A stretch of 43,105 bases of DNA from an uncultured Clostridia bacterium (lineage in GTDB: Bacteria; Bacillota; Clostridia; Lachnospirales; UBA5962): positions 1 through 43,105 of the forward strand of contig CAMLLW010000010.1 of the NCBI GenBank assembly GCA_946481295.1. The letters run 5' to 3'. Below the pieces are notes generated by a model. It was not told where the DNA came from. It searched no databases and saw only the letters and a list, made by a program, of their open reading frames with translations. Each line of letters begins with the position of its first letter. The stretch's first letter is position 1. This document shows positions 11,125 to 21,462 of the stretch, one piece after another. Both the position numbers and the translations under genes were made by a program.

Positions 11125-13638
11125 TTGTCCAAAAAATCCAATGCAAATCAAAGAGAAACATCTAAAAAAAATAGCATTGTAATAGAAATTATAAATCTTA
11201 TAGCAATTTCTTTAAGTATATTTTTATTCCTTTCTATATTTTTTGATGGTGGCGGTGTAATTGGTAATTTTCTTAATTTATTTTTTAAAACATTAATTGG
11301 TATTACTTCATATTTTATACCATTTATATTGTTTGGTATTAGCATTTATTATTTAATTTCAGATAATAATAATTTTTACAATCATAAAATTATAATAATA
11401 ATTGCTTGTTTAATTGTTTTTTCAGGAATAATACATATTTTTACTATTCCTACAGATGCTCAAATTGAAATAAATCCATTTAAATTAGACCCTAATAATT
11501 ATAAAATATCTGGGATATTAGGTTCTGTTTTAGGTAATCTTTTCCTAAAACTATTTGGAAAATTAGGGGCTTTACTTATAACAATAACAGGTTTTATTAT
11601 ATTAATAATTGTATTAAGTAAAAAGTCTTTTATAGATTTTATTAAAGAAACTAATAATAAAATAAAATCTACAACAATTTCAGAATTTATATCAAATATT
11701 TTTTATGATGATTGGGACGATGATGATTGGGAAGAAGATTATTGGGAAGATGAAGATTGGAAAGATGATAAACATGCATTAAACTCTAGTAAGAATTTTA
11801 AGAAAAATTTAGAACCACAAAAAAAACCTTTAAATACTATAGAAATTGTTAAAAATGAATCTAAAAAAAATAAACCTAAATTAAGTTTAATTTCTGAAGA
11901 ATTAGATTATAAAAAATCTTATAATAAAAATAATTTAGAATTTGAATTTAATAATATGAATACTACATATGAAGAGGAATTAAATATAAAAGGATTAGAT
12001 GAAATTAAAGAAACAAAAGAGAAAAAAGAAACATCTGTTAATATAAAACCTAAATTTTATATAGGAGATGAAGATGATCAAATAAATAAAATTATAGAGC
12101 CAACTACTGTATCTTCAGAACCTAAAATAATTTCTGAAGATACTTTACCTAAAAGCCCTAAACAAGAAATTTATAAAAAATCTGTTAAAAAAAATAATAC
12201 AAATTATAAATTTCCACCTATTTCACTTTTAAAGGAAAATCTAAGTCCTAAAAATAAGGTATCTAAATCTCAGATTTTAGAAAATTCTAGGAAACTAGAA
12301 AATACTCTTAAAAGTTTTGGTGTTGAAGCAAAAGTTATTGAAGTAAGTAAGGGACCAACTGTTACAAGATATGAATTATCTCCAGGACATGGTGTTAAAG
12401 TTAGCAAAATATCAAATTTAGCAGATGATCTTGCTCTAAATTTAGCAGCTAAAGGTATTAGAATAGAAGCACCTATACTTGGAAAAGCTGCCGTTGGCAT
12501 AGAAATTCCTAATGACAAACCTCAACAAGTATTTTTACGTGAAGTTTTAGAAAGTGATGAATTTAAAAGTTTTGATTCTGATTTAGCATTTGGTTTAGGT
12601 AAAGATATTTCTGGCAAAATTATTGTTGCAGACATTGCAAAAATGCCTCATATGTTAATAGCTGGTGCTACAGGTGCTGGTAAAAGTGTTTGTATAAATA
12701 CACTTATTACAAGTCTTATTTATAAATCATCCCCTAAAGATGTAAAACTTATCATGATAGATCCTAAAGTTGTAGAACTTAGTATTTATAATGGTATACC
12801 TCATCTTATGACTCCAGTTGTTACAGATCCTGAAAAAGCAACTGGAACATTAAACTTTGCAGTTAAAGAAATGTTAAATAGATATAAATTATTTGCTGAA
12901 TCAAATGTTCGTGATCTAACTGGATATAATAATTGTGTAAAAGATAAATCTGAAGATTTGATTTTACCTCAAATTGTTATTATTATAGATGAACTTTCTG
13001 ATCTTATGATGGCAGCTCCAAAACAAATAGAAGATTCTATATGTAGGCTTGCACAAATGGCAAGAGCTGCCGGAATACATTTAATAATTGCAACTCAAAG
13101 GCCTTCTGTAGATGTAATAACTGGTATAATAAAAGCAAATATACCTTCTAGAATGGCATTTTCTGTTTCTTCTGGCGTTGATTCTAGAACTATTTTAGAT
13201 ACAGTTGGAGCAGAAAAACTTTTAGGAAGAGGTGATATGCTTTTTTCTCCTATAGGTGTAAATAAACCAATGAGAATACAAGGTGCTTTTATAAGTGATA
13301 AAGAAGTAGAATCTATAGTAAATTTTTTAAAAGAAAATTATGGTGAAGATTACGATAATGAAATAACAGAAAAAATAAATTCAAGTGGTTTATCATCAAA
13401 TTCAAATATACAAAATAATAAAAAAGATAAACTTTTTAATGATGTTGTAGATTTTATCATAGAAAAACAAAAAGTTTCTGCTTCATTACTACAAAGACAG
13501 TTTAAAATAGGCTTTAATAAAGCTGCTAGTATTGTAGATTCACTAGAAGAGCAGGGATTTATAGGAGGAGAAAATGGTAGTAAACCTCGTAATGTAATAA
13601 TAACGAAAGAACAATGGAACCAAATAAAAGATAATTAA
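11125..13638 (+). CDS. ftsK: FtsK/SpoIIIE-type DNA translocase
   Basis: This encodes about 837 residues from a TTG start that has AGGTGA four bases upstream. The earlier in-frame ATGs (11083, 11107) fall in the promoter or lack an RBS. Several membrane helices occupy the first 170 residues. A long charged linker follows, then the motor domain with Walker A GATGAGKS, Walker B IVIIIDELSDLM and the ATQRPSVDVITGIIKANIPSR segment. A winged-helix gamma domain (LLQRQFKIGFNKAASIVDSL) ends the protein and would read chromosome-polarity sequences. The linker opens with an unusual acidic/tryptophan block, DDWDDDDWEEDYWEDEDW. FtsK pumps chromosome ends through the closing septum. Whether it acts in division, sporulation or both cannot be told from sequence alone. 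Confidence 0.95.
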   Translation: MSKKSNANQRETSKKNSIVIEIINLIAISLSIFLFLSIFFDGGGVIGNFLNLFFKTLIGITSYFIPFILFGISIYYLISDNNNFYNHKIIIIIACLIVFSGIIHIFTIPTDAQIEINPFKLDPNNYKISGILGSVLGNLFLKLFGKLGALLITITGFIILIIVLSKKSFIDFIKETNNKIKSTTISEFISNIFYDDWDDDDWEEDYWEDEDWKDDKHALNSSKNFKKNLEPQKKPLNTIEIVKNESKKNKPKLSLISEELDYKKSYNKNNLEFEFNNMNTTYEEELNIKGLDEIKETKEKKETSVNIKPKFYIGDEDDQINKIIEPTTVSSEPKIISEDTLPKSPKQEIYKKSVKKNNTNYKFPPISLLKENLSPKNKVSKSQILENSRKLENTLKSFGVEAKVIEVSKGPTVTRYELSPGHGVKVSKISNLADDLALNLAAKGIRIEAPILGKAAVGIEIPNDKPQQVFLREVLESDEFKSFDSDLAFGLGKDISGKIIVADIAKMPHMLIAGATGAGKSVCINTLITSLIYKSSPKDVKLIMIDPKVVELSIYNGIPHLMTPVVTDPEKATGTLNFAVKEMLNRYKLFAESNVRDLTGYNNCVKDKSEDLILPQIVIIIDELSDLMMAAPKQIEDSICRLAQMARAAGIHLIIATQRPSVDVITGIIKANIPSRMAFSVSSGVDSRTILDTVGAEKLLGRGDMLFSPIGVNKPMRIQGAFISDKEVESIVNFLKENYGEDYDNEITEKINSSGLSSNSNIQNNKKDKLFNDVVDFIIEKQKVSASLLQRQFKIGFNKAASIVDSLEEQGFIGGENGSKPRNVIITKEQWNQIKDN

Positions 13639-13648
13639 GGAGTCTAAA

Positions 13649-14503
13649 ATGAACTATAAACTAATAGATGGTGTTTCAATTTCTAAAAATATTAAAAATA
13701 CAATTAAAGAAGAGATATCTATAATTTCTAAAAATATTGAAAAACCTATTATGGCAATAATTCTAGTAGGAGGAGATGAATCTACTAAAATTTATGTGCG
13801 TAGTAAACAAAAGGCATGTAAACTTGTAGGTATACAAACTATGTTGTATGATCTACCAGAAGATACAACAGAGGAATTTATAATTAATTTAATTTATACT
13901 CTTAATAAAAGTAGACATATAAGTGGAATTATTGTAGAACTCCCTTTACCAAAACATATAAATAGTGAAAACATCTTTAAAAGCATTAGTCCTTTAAAAG
14001 ATTTAGATTGTGCTAACCCATATAATCTTGGTCTACTTTATACCAATAATAAATATTTAGCACCGGCAACAGCAGAATCTGTTGTAAAATTAATAAAAGA
14101 AAGTAATATAAATATTGAAGGTAAACATTGTGTTATTATAGGAAGAAGTAATTCTGTTGGTAAACCTTTAGCACTTTTATTATTACAAGAAAATGCTACA
14201 GTTACAATTTGTCATTCTAAAACAAAAAACTTAAGTAAAATAACTTCTGAAGCTGATATATTAGTTTCTTGTGCGGGAAAAGAAAAAATAGTAACAAAAG
14301 ATATGGTAAAACAAAATGCAGTTGTAATAGATGTTGGAATAAATGTTTCTAAAGAAGGAAATTTATGTGGCGATGTTGACTTTGAAAATGTTAAAGATAA
14401 AGCTTCCTATATTACGCCTGTACCTGGTGGTGTTGGCCCAGTCACAGTATCTATGATTCTACAAAACTGCTTAAAAGCATATAAAATACAAAATAATTTA
14501 TAG
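13649..14503 (+). CDS. folD: Methylenetetrahydrofolate dehydrogenase/cyclohydrolase
   Basis: This is a 284-residue FolD. The substrate motif KIYVRSKQKACKLVGI includes the catalytic Lys. The cofactor-binding loop is VIIGRSNSVGKPLALLLL, and the family ending is PVPGGVGPVTVSMIL. It interconverts methylene-THF, methenyl-THF and formyl-THF in the cytosol, using NADP. The length is normal. The start is supported by AAGGAG 8 bases upstream, 10 bases after ftsK, so it is in the same operon. Confidence 0.97.
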   Translation: MNYKLIDGVSISKNIKNTIKEEISIISKNIEKPIMAIILVGGDESTKIYVRSKQKACKLVGIQTMLYDLPEDTTEEFIINLIYTLNKSRHISGIIVELPLPKHINSENIFKSISPLKDLDCANPYNLGLLYTNNKYLAPATAESVVKLIKESNINIEGKHCVIIGRSNSVGKPLALLLLQENATVTICHSKTKNLSKITSEADILVSCAGKEKIVTKDMVKQNAVVIDVGINVSKEGNLCGDVDFENVKDKASYITPVPGGVGPVTVSMILQNCLKAYKIQNNL

Positions 14504-14529
14504 TATCAAAATGAAAGGAATTACTACAA

Positions 14530-15897
14530 ATGAAAAAAAATGAAGATAAAATAAAAATTTCTTTCGTATCTCTAGGTTGTGATAAAAATTTAGTTGATAG
14601 CGAAGTTATGCTAAATATAATAGAAGAAAATAATTATCAAATAATTTCTGATGAAAAAAATGCTGATGTTATAATAATAAATACATGTGGTTTTATTATG
14701 GATGCTACAGAAGAAGGTATAGAAAATATTTTAACTTTAGCAAGTTATAAAACAAATGGTAATTGTAAAGCTTTAATAGTAACTGGATGTATGGCACAAA
14801 GATACAAAGAGGAAATTTTTAAGGAATTACCAGAAGTAGATGCAGTTATTGGAACAGGAGAATTCAGTAAAATTGCTGATGTTATAAATAAATGTATAAC
14901 TACAAATGAAAAAATAACATTAATTTCTGATGTAAATACACCTTTTGATGAAAAAATTCTTTCAAAGAGAAAACTAACTACAAACAGCGGATTTGCATAT
15001 TTAAAAATAGCAGAAGGCTGTGATAAAAAATGCACCTACTGTACTATACCAAGTTTACGAGGCAAATTCAGAAGCCGTACAATGGAAAGTCTAATAGAAG
15101 AAGCAGAAAATCTAGCAAAACAAGATGTAAAAGAACTTATTATAGTCGCACAAGACACTGCTCTTTATGGCATAGATTTATATGGTGAAAGCAAATTACA
15201 TGAGCTTTTAAATAAATTATCTAAAATTGAAGATATTGAATGGATACGTATTTTATACTGCTATCCAGAACATATTACTGATGAACTTATAAATGAAATT
15301 AAAACAAATAAAAAGATTTGTCACTATATTGATATGCCAATACAACACTCAGATAATTTCATATTACAAAAAATGGCTAGGCAAAGTAATACAAACAAAA
15401 TAAAAACAACTATAGAAAAACTTAGAAAAAATGTTCCTGATATATGTATAAGAACAACTTTAATTGTTGGATTTCCAGGAGAAACAGAAGAACATTTTAA
15501 TAATTTAGCCAATTTTGTATCAGAAATGGAGTTTGATAGACTCGGAGTATTTACATATTCACAAGAAGAAGGTACTCCTGCGGCAACTATGCCAAATCAA
15601 ATAGATGATGAAACTAAAAATAAACGTAAAGATTTTATTATGGAACTTCAAAATAAAATATCAGCTAAAATATGTGAAAAACAAATAGGAAAAACATTAA
15701 AAGTAATTGTAGAAGGTAAATTACCAGATGAAGATGTTTACTGTGCTCGTAGTTATAGAGACTGTTATGAAATAGATGGATATGTATTTTTTAATAGTAA
15801 TGATGAATTTTTAAGTGGAGATTTTGTAAATGTAAAAATTACTCATAGTTCAGAATATGATTTAATAGGAGGACTAGTAGATGAATTTGCCAAATAA
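14530..15897 (+). CDS. rimO: Ribosomal protein S12 methylthiotransferase
   Basis: These 455 residues have the three methylthiotransferase domains. The N-terminal MTTase/UPF0004 domain has SLGCDKNLVDSE with Cys ligands at CDKN, NTCGF and TGCMAQRY. The radical-SAM core has CDKKCTYCTIPSLRGKFRSR, whose CxxxCxxC binds the 4Fe-4S cluster. A C-terminal TRAM domain follows. The DKNLVDSE motif and the IPSLRGKFRSR sequence favour RimO over MiaB. RimO adds a methylthio group to Asp of S12. AAAGGA lies upstream, and the gene overlaps pgsA by 17 bases. Confidence 0.96.
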   Translation: MKKNEDKIKISFVSLGCDKNLVDSEVMLNIIEENNYQIISDEKNADVIIINTCGFIMDATEEGIENILTLASYKTNGNCKALIVTGCMAQRYKEEIFKELPEVDAVIGTGEFSKIADVINKCITTNEKITLISDVNTPFDEKILSKRKLTTNSGFAYLKIAEGCDKKCTYCTIPSLRGKFRSRTMESLIEEAENLAKQDVKELIIVAQDTALYGIDLYGESKLHELLNKLSKIEDIEWIRILYCYPEHITDELINEIKTNKKICHYIDMPIQHSDNFILQKMARQSNTNKIKTTIEKLRKNVPDICIRTTLIVGFPGETEEHFNNLANFVSEMEFDRLGVFTYSQEEGTPAATMPNQIDDETKNKRKDFIMELQNKISAKICEKQIGKTLKVIVEGKLPDEDVYCARSYRDCYEIDGYVFFNSNDEFLSGDFVNVKITHSSEYDLIGGLVDEFAK

Positions 15898-16426
15898 ATT
15901 AACTATTTTAAGAATATTTTTAGTTCCTATATTTTTAATATTTTTATTATATCCTTTTTTAGGCCAATCTATTAGTAGATTTATAAGTGTTATTATTTTT
16001 ATAATTGCAGCTTTAACAGATGCTTTAGATGGTCATATAGCCAGAAAATATAATTTAATAACTAATTTTGGCAAACTTATGGATCCACTAGCAGATAAAT
16101 TATTAGTCTGCTCTGCTTTAATTGCATTAGTACAATTAGGAAGAATTTCATCTATTGTTGCAATAATTATAATAGGAAGAGAATTTCTCATAACAGGTTT
16201 TAGATTAATTGCTCTTGAAGAAAATATAGTTATAGCTGCTAGTAATTGGGGTAAATTAAAAACTATATCTCAAATGGTAATGATACCTTTTAAAATATTA
16301 TTTTTTAAAAATAATTTACTTGGTATTATAGGTAATATATTAGTATATTTATCAGTTATACTTGCAATTATATCTGCAGTAGATTATATTGTAAAAAATA
16401 TAAATGTTATAAAAAATTGTCAATAA
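15881..16426 (+). CDS. pgsA: CDP-diacylglycerol-glycerol-3-phosphate 3-phosphatidyltransferase
   Basis: This 181-residue integral membrane protein begins NLPNKLTILRIFLVPIFLI. The CDP-alcohol phosphotransferase motif reads DALDGHIARKYN and continues to GKLMDPLADK, supplying the metal-binding aspartates (DGx2AR-x8-Gx3Dx3D). It makes phosphatidylglycerol phosphate. Several further hydrophobic helices follow. Its AGGAGG site lies inside the end of rimO, indicating translational coupling. The rimO-pgsA-cinA-recA order is common in Firmicutes. Confidence 0.96.
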   Translation: MNLPNKLTILRIFLVPIFLIFLLYPFLGQSISRFISVIIFIIAALTDALDGHIARKYNLITNFGKLMDPLADKLLVCSALIALVQLGRISSIVAIIIIGREFLITGFRLIALEENIVIAASNWGKLKTISQMVMIPFKILFFKNNLLGIIGNILVYLSVILAIISAVDYIVKNINVIKNCQ

Positions 16427-16446
16427 CTTATTAAGGAGGTTTTTAT

Positions 16447-17682
16447 GTGAATGCAGAAATTTTATCAGTAGGAACAGAAATATTATTAGGTAATATAGTA
16501 AATACAAATGCTCAATTTTTATCTAATGAACTTTCAAAACTTGGCATTTTTGTATTTTTTCAAACAAGTGTAGGTGACAATAAACAAAGATTATTAGAAG
16601 CTTATAAAATAGCATTTTCTAGATCAGATATTGTTATTACAACTGGTGGCTTAGGCCCTACAGAAGATGATATAACAAAAGAAATTGGATCTCAATATTT
16701 TAACAAAGAATTAATACTACATGAAGAATCCTTAAATAACATAAAAAATTTATTTTCAAATCAAAATTTAAAATTTACTGAAAATAATATTAAACAAGCT
16801 TATGTGCCAAAAAATAGTATTGTCTTAAAAAATAATAACGGCACTGCTCCTGGAATTATAATTAATGAAAATAATAAAACTTTAATTATGTTACCGGGTC
16901 CTCCTAACGAAATGCAATTAATGTATAAAGAAAGTGTTGAACCATACTTAGCAAAACTATCAAATGTAACATTATTTTCTAAAACATTAAGAATTTGTGG
17001 TGTTGGTGAAAGCCTTGTTGAAACTAATATAAAAGATTTAATAGATAATCAAACAAACCCTACTATAGCCCCATATGCTAAAACTTCAGAAGTACATCTT
17101 AGAATAACTGCAAAAGCTAAAAATAATTCTGAAGCAAAAGAAATAATAAAACCTACCATAGATGAATTATATAGCCGTTTAGGTGATAATATTTATGGAG
17201 AAGATGAGACCTCACTAGAACAAACTATAGTAAATATATTAAAAGAAAAAAATCTAACAATATCTTGTGCAGAATCATGTACTGGTGGTATGATATCTTC
17301 TACACTAGTAAATTGTCCTGGCGTATCATCTGTTTTTTTAGAAGGAGCTGTAACATATTCTAATAATGCTAAAATGTTAAGATTAAATGTAAATTCTTCT
17401 ACACTTGAAAAATACGGTGCTGTTAGTGAAGAAGTTGCTTTAGAAATGGCATCAGGTATTGCTAAAACATCAAATTCAAATATAGGTATTTCTACAACAG
17501 GTATAGCTGGTCCTGACGGTGGTACAAATAAAAAACCAGTTGGATTAGTGTATGTTGGTATATTTATAAACGGTAACTGCAAAGCTTATAAATTAAATTT
17601 TGAAGGTAATAGAGAAAAAATAAGAAATCGTACAACTGTAGTTACTCTAGACTTGCTAAGAAGAGAACTAATAAAATTATAA
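16447..17682 (+). CDS. cinA: CinA family protein (nicotinamide mononucleotide deamidase type)
   Basis: These 411 residues comprise an N-terminal MoaB/COG1058 domain ([24 protein letters not shown], then [15 protein letters not shown]) and a C-terminal CinA domain ([22 protein letters not shown] ... [11 protein letters not shown]). The C-terminal domain deamidates NMN in NAD recycling; the N-terminal domain has ADP-ribose pyrophosphatase activity in some members. The start is GTG at 16447 with AAGGAGG at 16434-16440. The ATG two bases earlier is out of frame and runs straight into TGA. The position before recA is the classic one that gave the name competence/damage-inducible protein. Confidence 0.94.
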   Translation: MNAEILSVGTEILLGNIVNTNAQFLSNELSKLGIFVFFQTSVGDNKQRLLEAYKIAFSRSDIVITTGGLGPTEDDITKEIGSQYFNKELILHEESLNNIKNLFSNQNLKFTENNIKQAYVPKNSIVLKNNNGTAPGIIINENNKTLIMLPGPPNEMQLMYKESVEPYLAKLSNVTLFSKTLRICGVGESLVETNIKDLIDNQTNPTIAPYAKTSEVHLRITAKAKNNSEAKEIIKPTIDELYSRLGDNIYGEDETSLEQTIVNILKEKNLTISCAESCTGGMISSTLVNCPGVSSVFLEGAVTYSNNAKMLRLNVNSSTLEKYGAVSEEVALEMASGIAKTSNSNIGISTTGIAGPDGGTNKKPVGLVYVGIFINGNCKAYKLNFEGNREKIRNRTTVVTLDLLRRELIKL

Positions 17683-17696
17683 AAAGGAGAGATATA

Positions 17697-18851
17697 ATGG
17701 CAAAAGAAAAAGCAAAAAATAATTTAAACTACTCAGATCAATCTCGAGATGAAAAATTAAAAGCTCTTGAAGGTGCTATTAGTCATATAGAAAAAAGTTT
17801 TGGTAAAGGTGCTGTTATTAAATTAGGTGAAAATGCGCATACCGATGTTCCTGTTGTATCAACTGGTTCATTAGGAATTGATATAGCTCTCGGTATAGGT
17901 GGTATTCCAAAAGGTCGTATAATAGAAGTTTATGGTCCAGAATCATCTGGTAAAACAACTTTAGCATTACATGTAGTTTCAGAAGTGCAAAAACTAGGTG
18001 GTATAGCTAGTTACATAGATGCTGAACATGCTTTAGATCCAGTTTATGCAAAGAAATTAGGTGTAGATATAGATGAATTATACATATCACAGCCTGACGA
18101 TGGTGAACAGGCTTTAGAAATTGCTGAATCAATGGTTCGTTCTGGTGCTATTGATATAGTAATTGTAGATTCTGTTGCCGCTCTTGTTCCTAGATCTGAA
18201 ATTGAAGGTGAAATGGGAGATAGCCATATGGGTCTTCAAGCAAGACTTATGAGTCAAGCTTTAAGAAAACTCACAGGTATAGTAAACAAAACTAATTGTA
18301 TTGTTATATTTATAAATCAATTGAGAGAAAAAATAGGTATAACTTTTGGTAATAATGAAACAACAACAGGTGGTCGTGCATTAAAATTCTACGCATCTAT
18401 CCGTTTAGAAATTAGACGAATGGAATCTATAAAACAAGGAACAGAAATGTTAGGTAATAGAACAAAACTTAAAGTTGCAAAAAATAAACTTGCACCACCA
18501 TTTAAAACTTGCGAATTTGATATAATGTTTGGCGAAGGAATATCAAAAGAAGGTGATATTTTAGATTTAGCATCTGATTTAAATATAATTGTAAAAAGTG
18601 GTTCTTGGTACTCATATAACGATGAAAGAATAGGCCAAGGAAGAGAAAATGCTAAAAAATATTTAAAAGAAAATCCAGATATATGTCGTCAAATTGAAAA
18701 TTTAGTTCGTGTAGAAAATAATTTAAATCCTCTACCTGAAATTGAAAATAATGATACAGAAATAGATACAGATAAAAATGATAAGAATATAGATGTAGAT
18801 AAAGATATAGAATTAGAAAGTTTTGAAATTGATATAGAGGATCAAAATTAA
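17697..18851 (+). CDS. recA: Recombinase RecA
   Basis: This 384-residue RecA has Walker A GPESSGKT at residues 80-87, Walker [21 protein letters not shown], and loop L2 with [29 protein letters not shown]-type order. It forms the nucleoprotein filament for strand exchange and for triggering LexA cleavage. The tail is longer and more acidic than usual: about 35 residues dominated by Asp, Glu and Asn ([20 protein letters not shown]). Acidic RecA tails modulate DNA access. AAAGGAG lies upstream, and recX follows two bases after the stop. Confidence 0.98.
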   Translation: MAKEKAKNNLNYSDQSRDEKLKALEGAISHIEKSFGKGAVIKLGENAHTDVPVVSTGSLGIDIALGIGGIPKGRIIEVYGPESSGKTTLALHVVSEVQKLGGIASYIDAEHALDPVYAKKLGVDIDELYISQPDDGEQALEIAESMVRSGAIDIVIVDSVAALVPRSEIEGEMGDSHMGLQARLMSQALRKLTGIVNKTNCIVIFINQLREKIGITFGNNETTTGGRALKFYASIRLEIRRMESIKQGTEMLGNRTKLKVAKNKLAPPFKTCEFDIMFGEGISKEGDILDLASDLNIIVKSGSWYSYNDERIGQGRENAKKYLKENPDICRQIENLVRVENNLNPLPEIENNDTEIDTDKNDKNIDVDKDIELESFEIDIEDQN

Positions 18852-18853
18852 TT

Positions 18854-19471
18854 ATGGAAATAACATCTATTGAGATGCAAAAAAAAAGATCTAATCGCTA
18901 CTCTATTTTTATAGATAATAAATTTGCATTTGGATTAGACGGTGTAGACCTTCTTTTTTATAAATTAAAAGAAGGTGATACATTGTCTCAAGAAAAATAT
19001 GATATTATAATGGATAATGTAATATTTTCAGATGCAAAAAATGTAGCCACAAATTTCATTTCATTTAAACAAAGAACACATAAAGAAGTCATAAATAAAT
19101 TACAATCTAAAGGATTTGATGAAATTACTATAGATAAAGTAATGATATTACTAGAGAAATACAACTATATAAATGATTTTAATTACGCTCTATCTTATAT
19201 AAAAGAAAAATCAAATTTAAATAATGAAGGATTAATAAAAATAAAATATAATTTAAAATTAAAAGGTATTTCAGATGAAATAATAAATAATGCTATAGAA
19301 GAATCTGATATAAATTCTATAGATACTATAGTAAAATTATTAGATAAGAAAATAAAAGATAAACAAGATATAAGCATTAAAGAAAAAAATCAAGTATTTA
19401 ATTTTTTAATAAGAAAAGGTTTTTCTTATGATGATATTTATAATGCATATAATATTTTTATAGATAATTAA
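18854..19471 (+). CDS. recX: Regulatory protein RecX
   Basis: This 205-residue protein with RecX helical repeats (FISFKQRTHKEVINKLQSKGFDEITI; YNYINDFNYALSYIKEKSN; NLKLKGISDEIINNAI) follows recA by two bases. RecX binds the RecA filament groove and limits its activity. The length fits the long Firmicute type. It is the last gene of the operon, ending at the terminator at 19519-19556. The ribosome binding site overlaps the end of recA (GAGGATCAAAATTAATTATG-type spacing), implying coupling. Confidence 0.9.
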   Translation: MEITSIEMQKKRSNRYSIFIDNKFAFGLDGVDLLFYKLKEGDTLSQEKYDIIMDNVIFSDAKNVATNFISFKQRTHKEVINKLQSKGFDEITIDKVMILLEKYNYINDFNYALSYIKEKSNLNNEGLIKIKYNLKLKGISDEIINNAIEESDINSIDTIVKLLDKKIKDKQDISIKEKNQVFNFLIRKGFSYDDIYNAYNIFIDN

Positions 19472-19518
19472 TATTTATTTTCTTCTACAATACTTACTAT
19501 AATTAATAATATAAAATT

Positions 19519-19556
19519 AAAAAACATAGTTCTTTTTAAAAAGACTATGTTTTTTT
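19519..19556. terminator. Bidirectional terminator between recX and traX-like gene
   Basis: The arms AAAAACATAGT and ACTATGTTTTT flank a 13-base internal region, with T run on the right and A run on the left. It serves the convergent genes recX (plus) and the TraX-like gene (minus). Confidence 0.8.
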
Positions 19557-19559
19557 AAA

Positions 19560-20339
19560 TTAAATAAAATATGCAAGTATATATAATAGATATATGTGTA
19601 TAGGATAAAACCAATAGAAAAATGAACGCATACTTCTACCTTTTTCTCCATTATATAAAGATATAGGTATAATTGAAAATACCATCATCCATTGTATACC
19701 ACCAAATCCATTTTGAATAAATACTATTGCTGATAAAATTGCTATCATAGATAATTGCAAATATTTATTTTTTCTTGTTAAATATAATGCTATTGTAAGT
19801 ATAACAAATAGAAATGATCCTTCTGTAGTCATTAAATTTGGAAATATGAAATTTGCAATATAAAATAATAAAATATTTCCATGATTAATAGCACTAAATT
19901 CAATAGGACCTAATATAATCGGTATTATTCCTAAAATTGTATAGCAAAAAATACGTAATTTATTGCCTTCTGCAATTGACTTTTTAATTGTATCTCCTAT
20001 ATATAAATAAAATACACCTAAAAATATTGTTCCGAAAATATTATTCATTAATGTTACATTATCTATAGGAAATATTTGTTGTATTACTATATTACCTATA
20101 GCCATTAAATAAAATCCTAATAGTAATCTTATTAAGTACTTTTTAACGTTTCTTGTATGAGTATATCCTTCTACACTCATAAATAAAAATATAGGAGCAA
20201 CAATTCTTCCTATCATATTAAACCAAATTGGAACACCATGAGCATAAAACATTTGATGAACATGGTCAAAAACCATACATATAATTCCAATTATCTTTAA
20301 CTGATACCCAGTTATACCCTTTTTAATTATAGACTGCAT
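19560..20339 (-). CDS. TraX family membrane protein
   Basis: These 259 residues start IIKKGITGYQLKIIGIICMVFDHVHQMF, the TraX family signature (GxxxxxLKxIAxxxMxxDH). Seven or eight hydrophobic helices follow. F-plasmid TraX acetylates pilin, but chromosomal Firmicute members are membrane acyltransferase-like proteins of unknown substrate. There is no conjugation gene nearby, so a conjugal role is unlikely here. It has its own promoter at 20379-20406. AGGTGG lies 4 bases before the ATG. The gene is monocistronic. Confidence 0.8.
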   Translation of the reverse strand: MQSIIKKGITGYQLKIIGIICMVFDHVHQMFYAHGVPIWFNMIGRIVAPIFLFMSVEGYTHTRNVKKYLIRLLLGFYLMAIGNIVIQQIFPIDNVTLMNNIFGTIFLGVFYLYIGDTIKKSIAEGNKLRIFCYTILGIIPIILGPIEFSAINHGNILLFYIANFIFPNLMTTEGSFLFVILTIALYLTRKNKYLQLSMIAILSAIVFIQNGFGGIQWMMVFSIIPISLYNGEKGRSMRSFFYWFYPIHIYLLYILAYFI

Positions 20340-20378
20340 TAAACCACCTATTCCTTTTTTAATTTAATTGGTTATTAT

Positions 20379-20406
20379 ATTATATATATTTTTTGTAAAA
20401 TTACAA
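20379..20406 (-). promoter_or_regulatory. Promoter of the TraX-like gene
   Basis: TTGTAA (20401-20406), a 16-base spacer and TATAAT (20379-20384) on the minus strand, about 40 bases before the start codon. Confidence 0.5.
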
Positions 20407-20593
20407 GAAATAATTGTATAAAATGTATTATTTCTAATATATTTTATAACACTAATTACTACTTGATTTATTGATTTTTAGTGTATTTTAACTATTATAA
20501 AAAGTTTTAATTTAACAATATTTATATTATTATATTTTATATTTTTATTTATACTCAACTTTTTATTATTAAAATACATATTATATAATATAA

Positions 20594-20622
20594 AAAAAGA
20601 ATAGATCGTTGCTATTCTTTTT
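20594..20622 (-). terminator. Intrinsic terminator of smpB
   Basis: Arms AAAAGAATAG and CTATTCTTTT with a 7-base loop lie two bases past the smpB stop and are followed on the minus strand by T7. Confidence 0.8.
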
Positions 20623-20623
20623 A

Positions 20624-21100
20624 CTAAGATATTAAATTCCTAACTTTAAATTCTTTTTGTGCTTCTCTTTGCATGTCTTTCTTAGCTATATCATGTCGCT
20701 TATCATATAATTTTTTACCTTTTGCTAAAGCTATATCTAATTTTACTAAGCTTCCTTTAAAATAAATTTTCAATGGTACTATTGTAAATCCATCTCTTGT
20801 AGTTGCTCCTATTAATTTATTTATTTCATATTTATGCAAAAGTAATCTTCTATCTCTTAATGGATCTTTATTAAAAATATTTCCTTGTTCATAAGAACTT
20901 ATATGCATATTTTTTATAAAAGCTTCTCTATTTTCTATACGTATGAAACTATCTTTTAAATTGCATTTTCCCTGTCTTAAACTTTTAACCTCTGTACCAG
21001 CAAGTTCTATACCAACTTGAAAAGTTTCATGAATAAAATAATCATGATATGCTTTTTTATTTTGAGAAATAAGCCTATTGCTATTTTTGTCCTTAGCCAT
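20624..21100 (-). CDS. smpB: SsrA-binding protein SmpB
   Basis: This 158-residue SmpB contains [40 protein letters not shown] in family order, with [26 protein letters not shown] and a basic tail [16 protein letters not shown]. It binds tmRNA and delivers it to stalled ribosomes. I find no tmRNA gene in the 280 bases downstream, although the two often lie close. AAGAGGTGA precedes the ATG. The gene is monocistronic, with its own terminator. Confidence 0.97.
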   Translation of the reverse strand: MAKDKNSNRLISQNKKAYHDYFIHETFQVGIELAGTEVKSLRQGKCNLKDSFIRIENREAFIKNMHISSYEQGNIFNKDPLRDRRLLLHKYEINKLIGATTRDGFTIVPLKIYFKGSLVKLDIALAKGKKLYDKRHDIAKKDMQREAQKEFKVRNLIS

Positions 21101-21462
21101 ACTTCACCTCTTAATAATTTATAATAATATTATATACTTTTTATAATATATTTACTAGATTTATGAGTATAATATTTTTTAGTACATATTTATAATTTTA
21201 TTGATTTTAATGATATTTTTTTGTTAATATTTTATACTACAAAGTAATTTATTAACTTTTTATTAACTTTTTCTTTTTTATAGTACTAAATAATTATATA
21301 TTAATGTTATTTACTTTAATAGTTAATTTTGATATACTAATTTTGTTAAATTTTAGGATTAAATATTGTATTTTACAAATTTAAGTGTATAAATTACAAA
21401 TTATGGTTCTATTATTCTATAATTATTATGTAAATTAATATATAAAAATGGAGTGATTTTTA
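21101..21462. other. AT-rich divergent intergenic region between smpB and patB-like gene
   Basis: These 362 bases hold the promoters of smpB (minus) and the PatB-like gene (plus). A weak plus-strand candidate is TTGTAT (21366-21371), a 16-base spacer, then TATAAA (21388-21393). I see no gene, tRNA, tmRNA or strong hairpin. Confidence 0.4.

Noticed and set aside
14745-15035. Minus-strand frame inside rimO
   Set aside because: It lies wholly inside a conserved gene, has no RBS and no recognisable domain; it reflects low G+C and long open frames.
20340-20623. tmRNA gene next to smpB
   Set aside because: No alanine-acceptor ends, no tag frame ending in ALAA-type codons and no stable tRNA-like domain could be seen.
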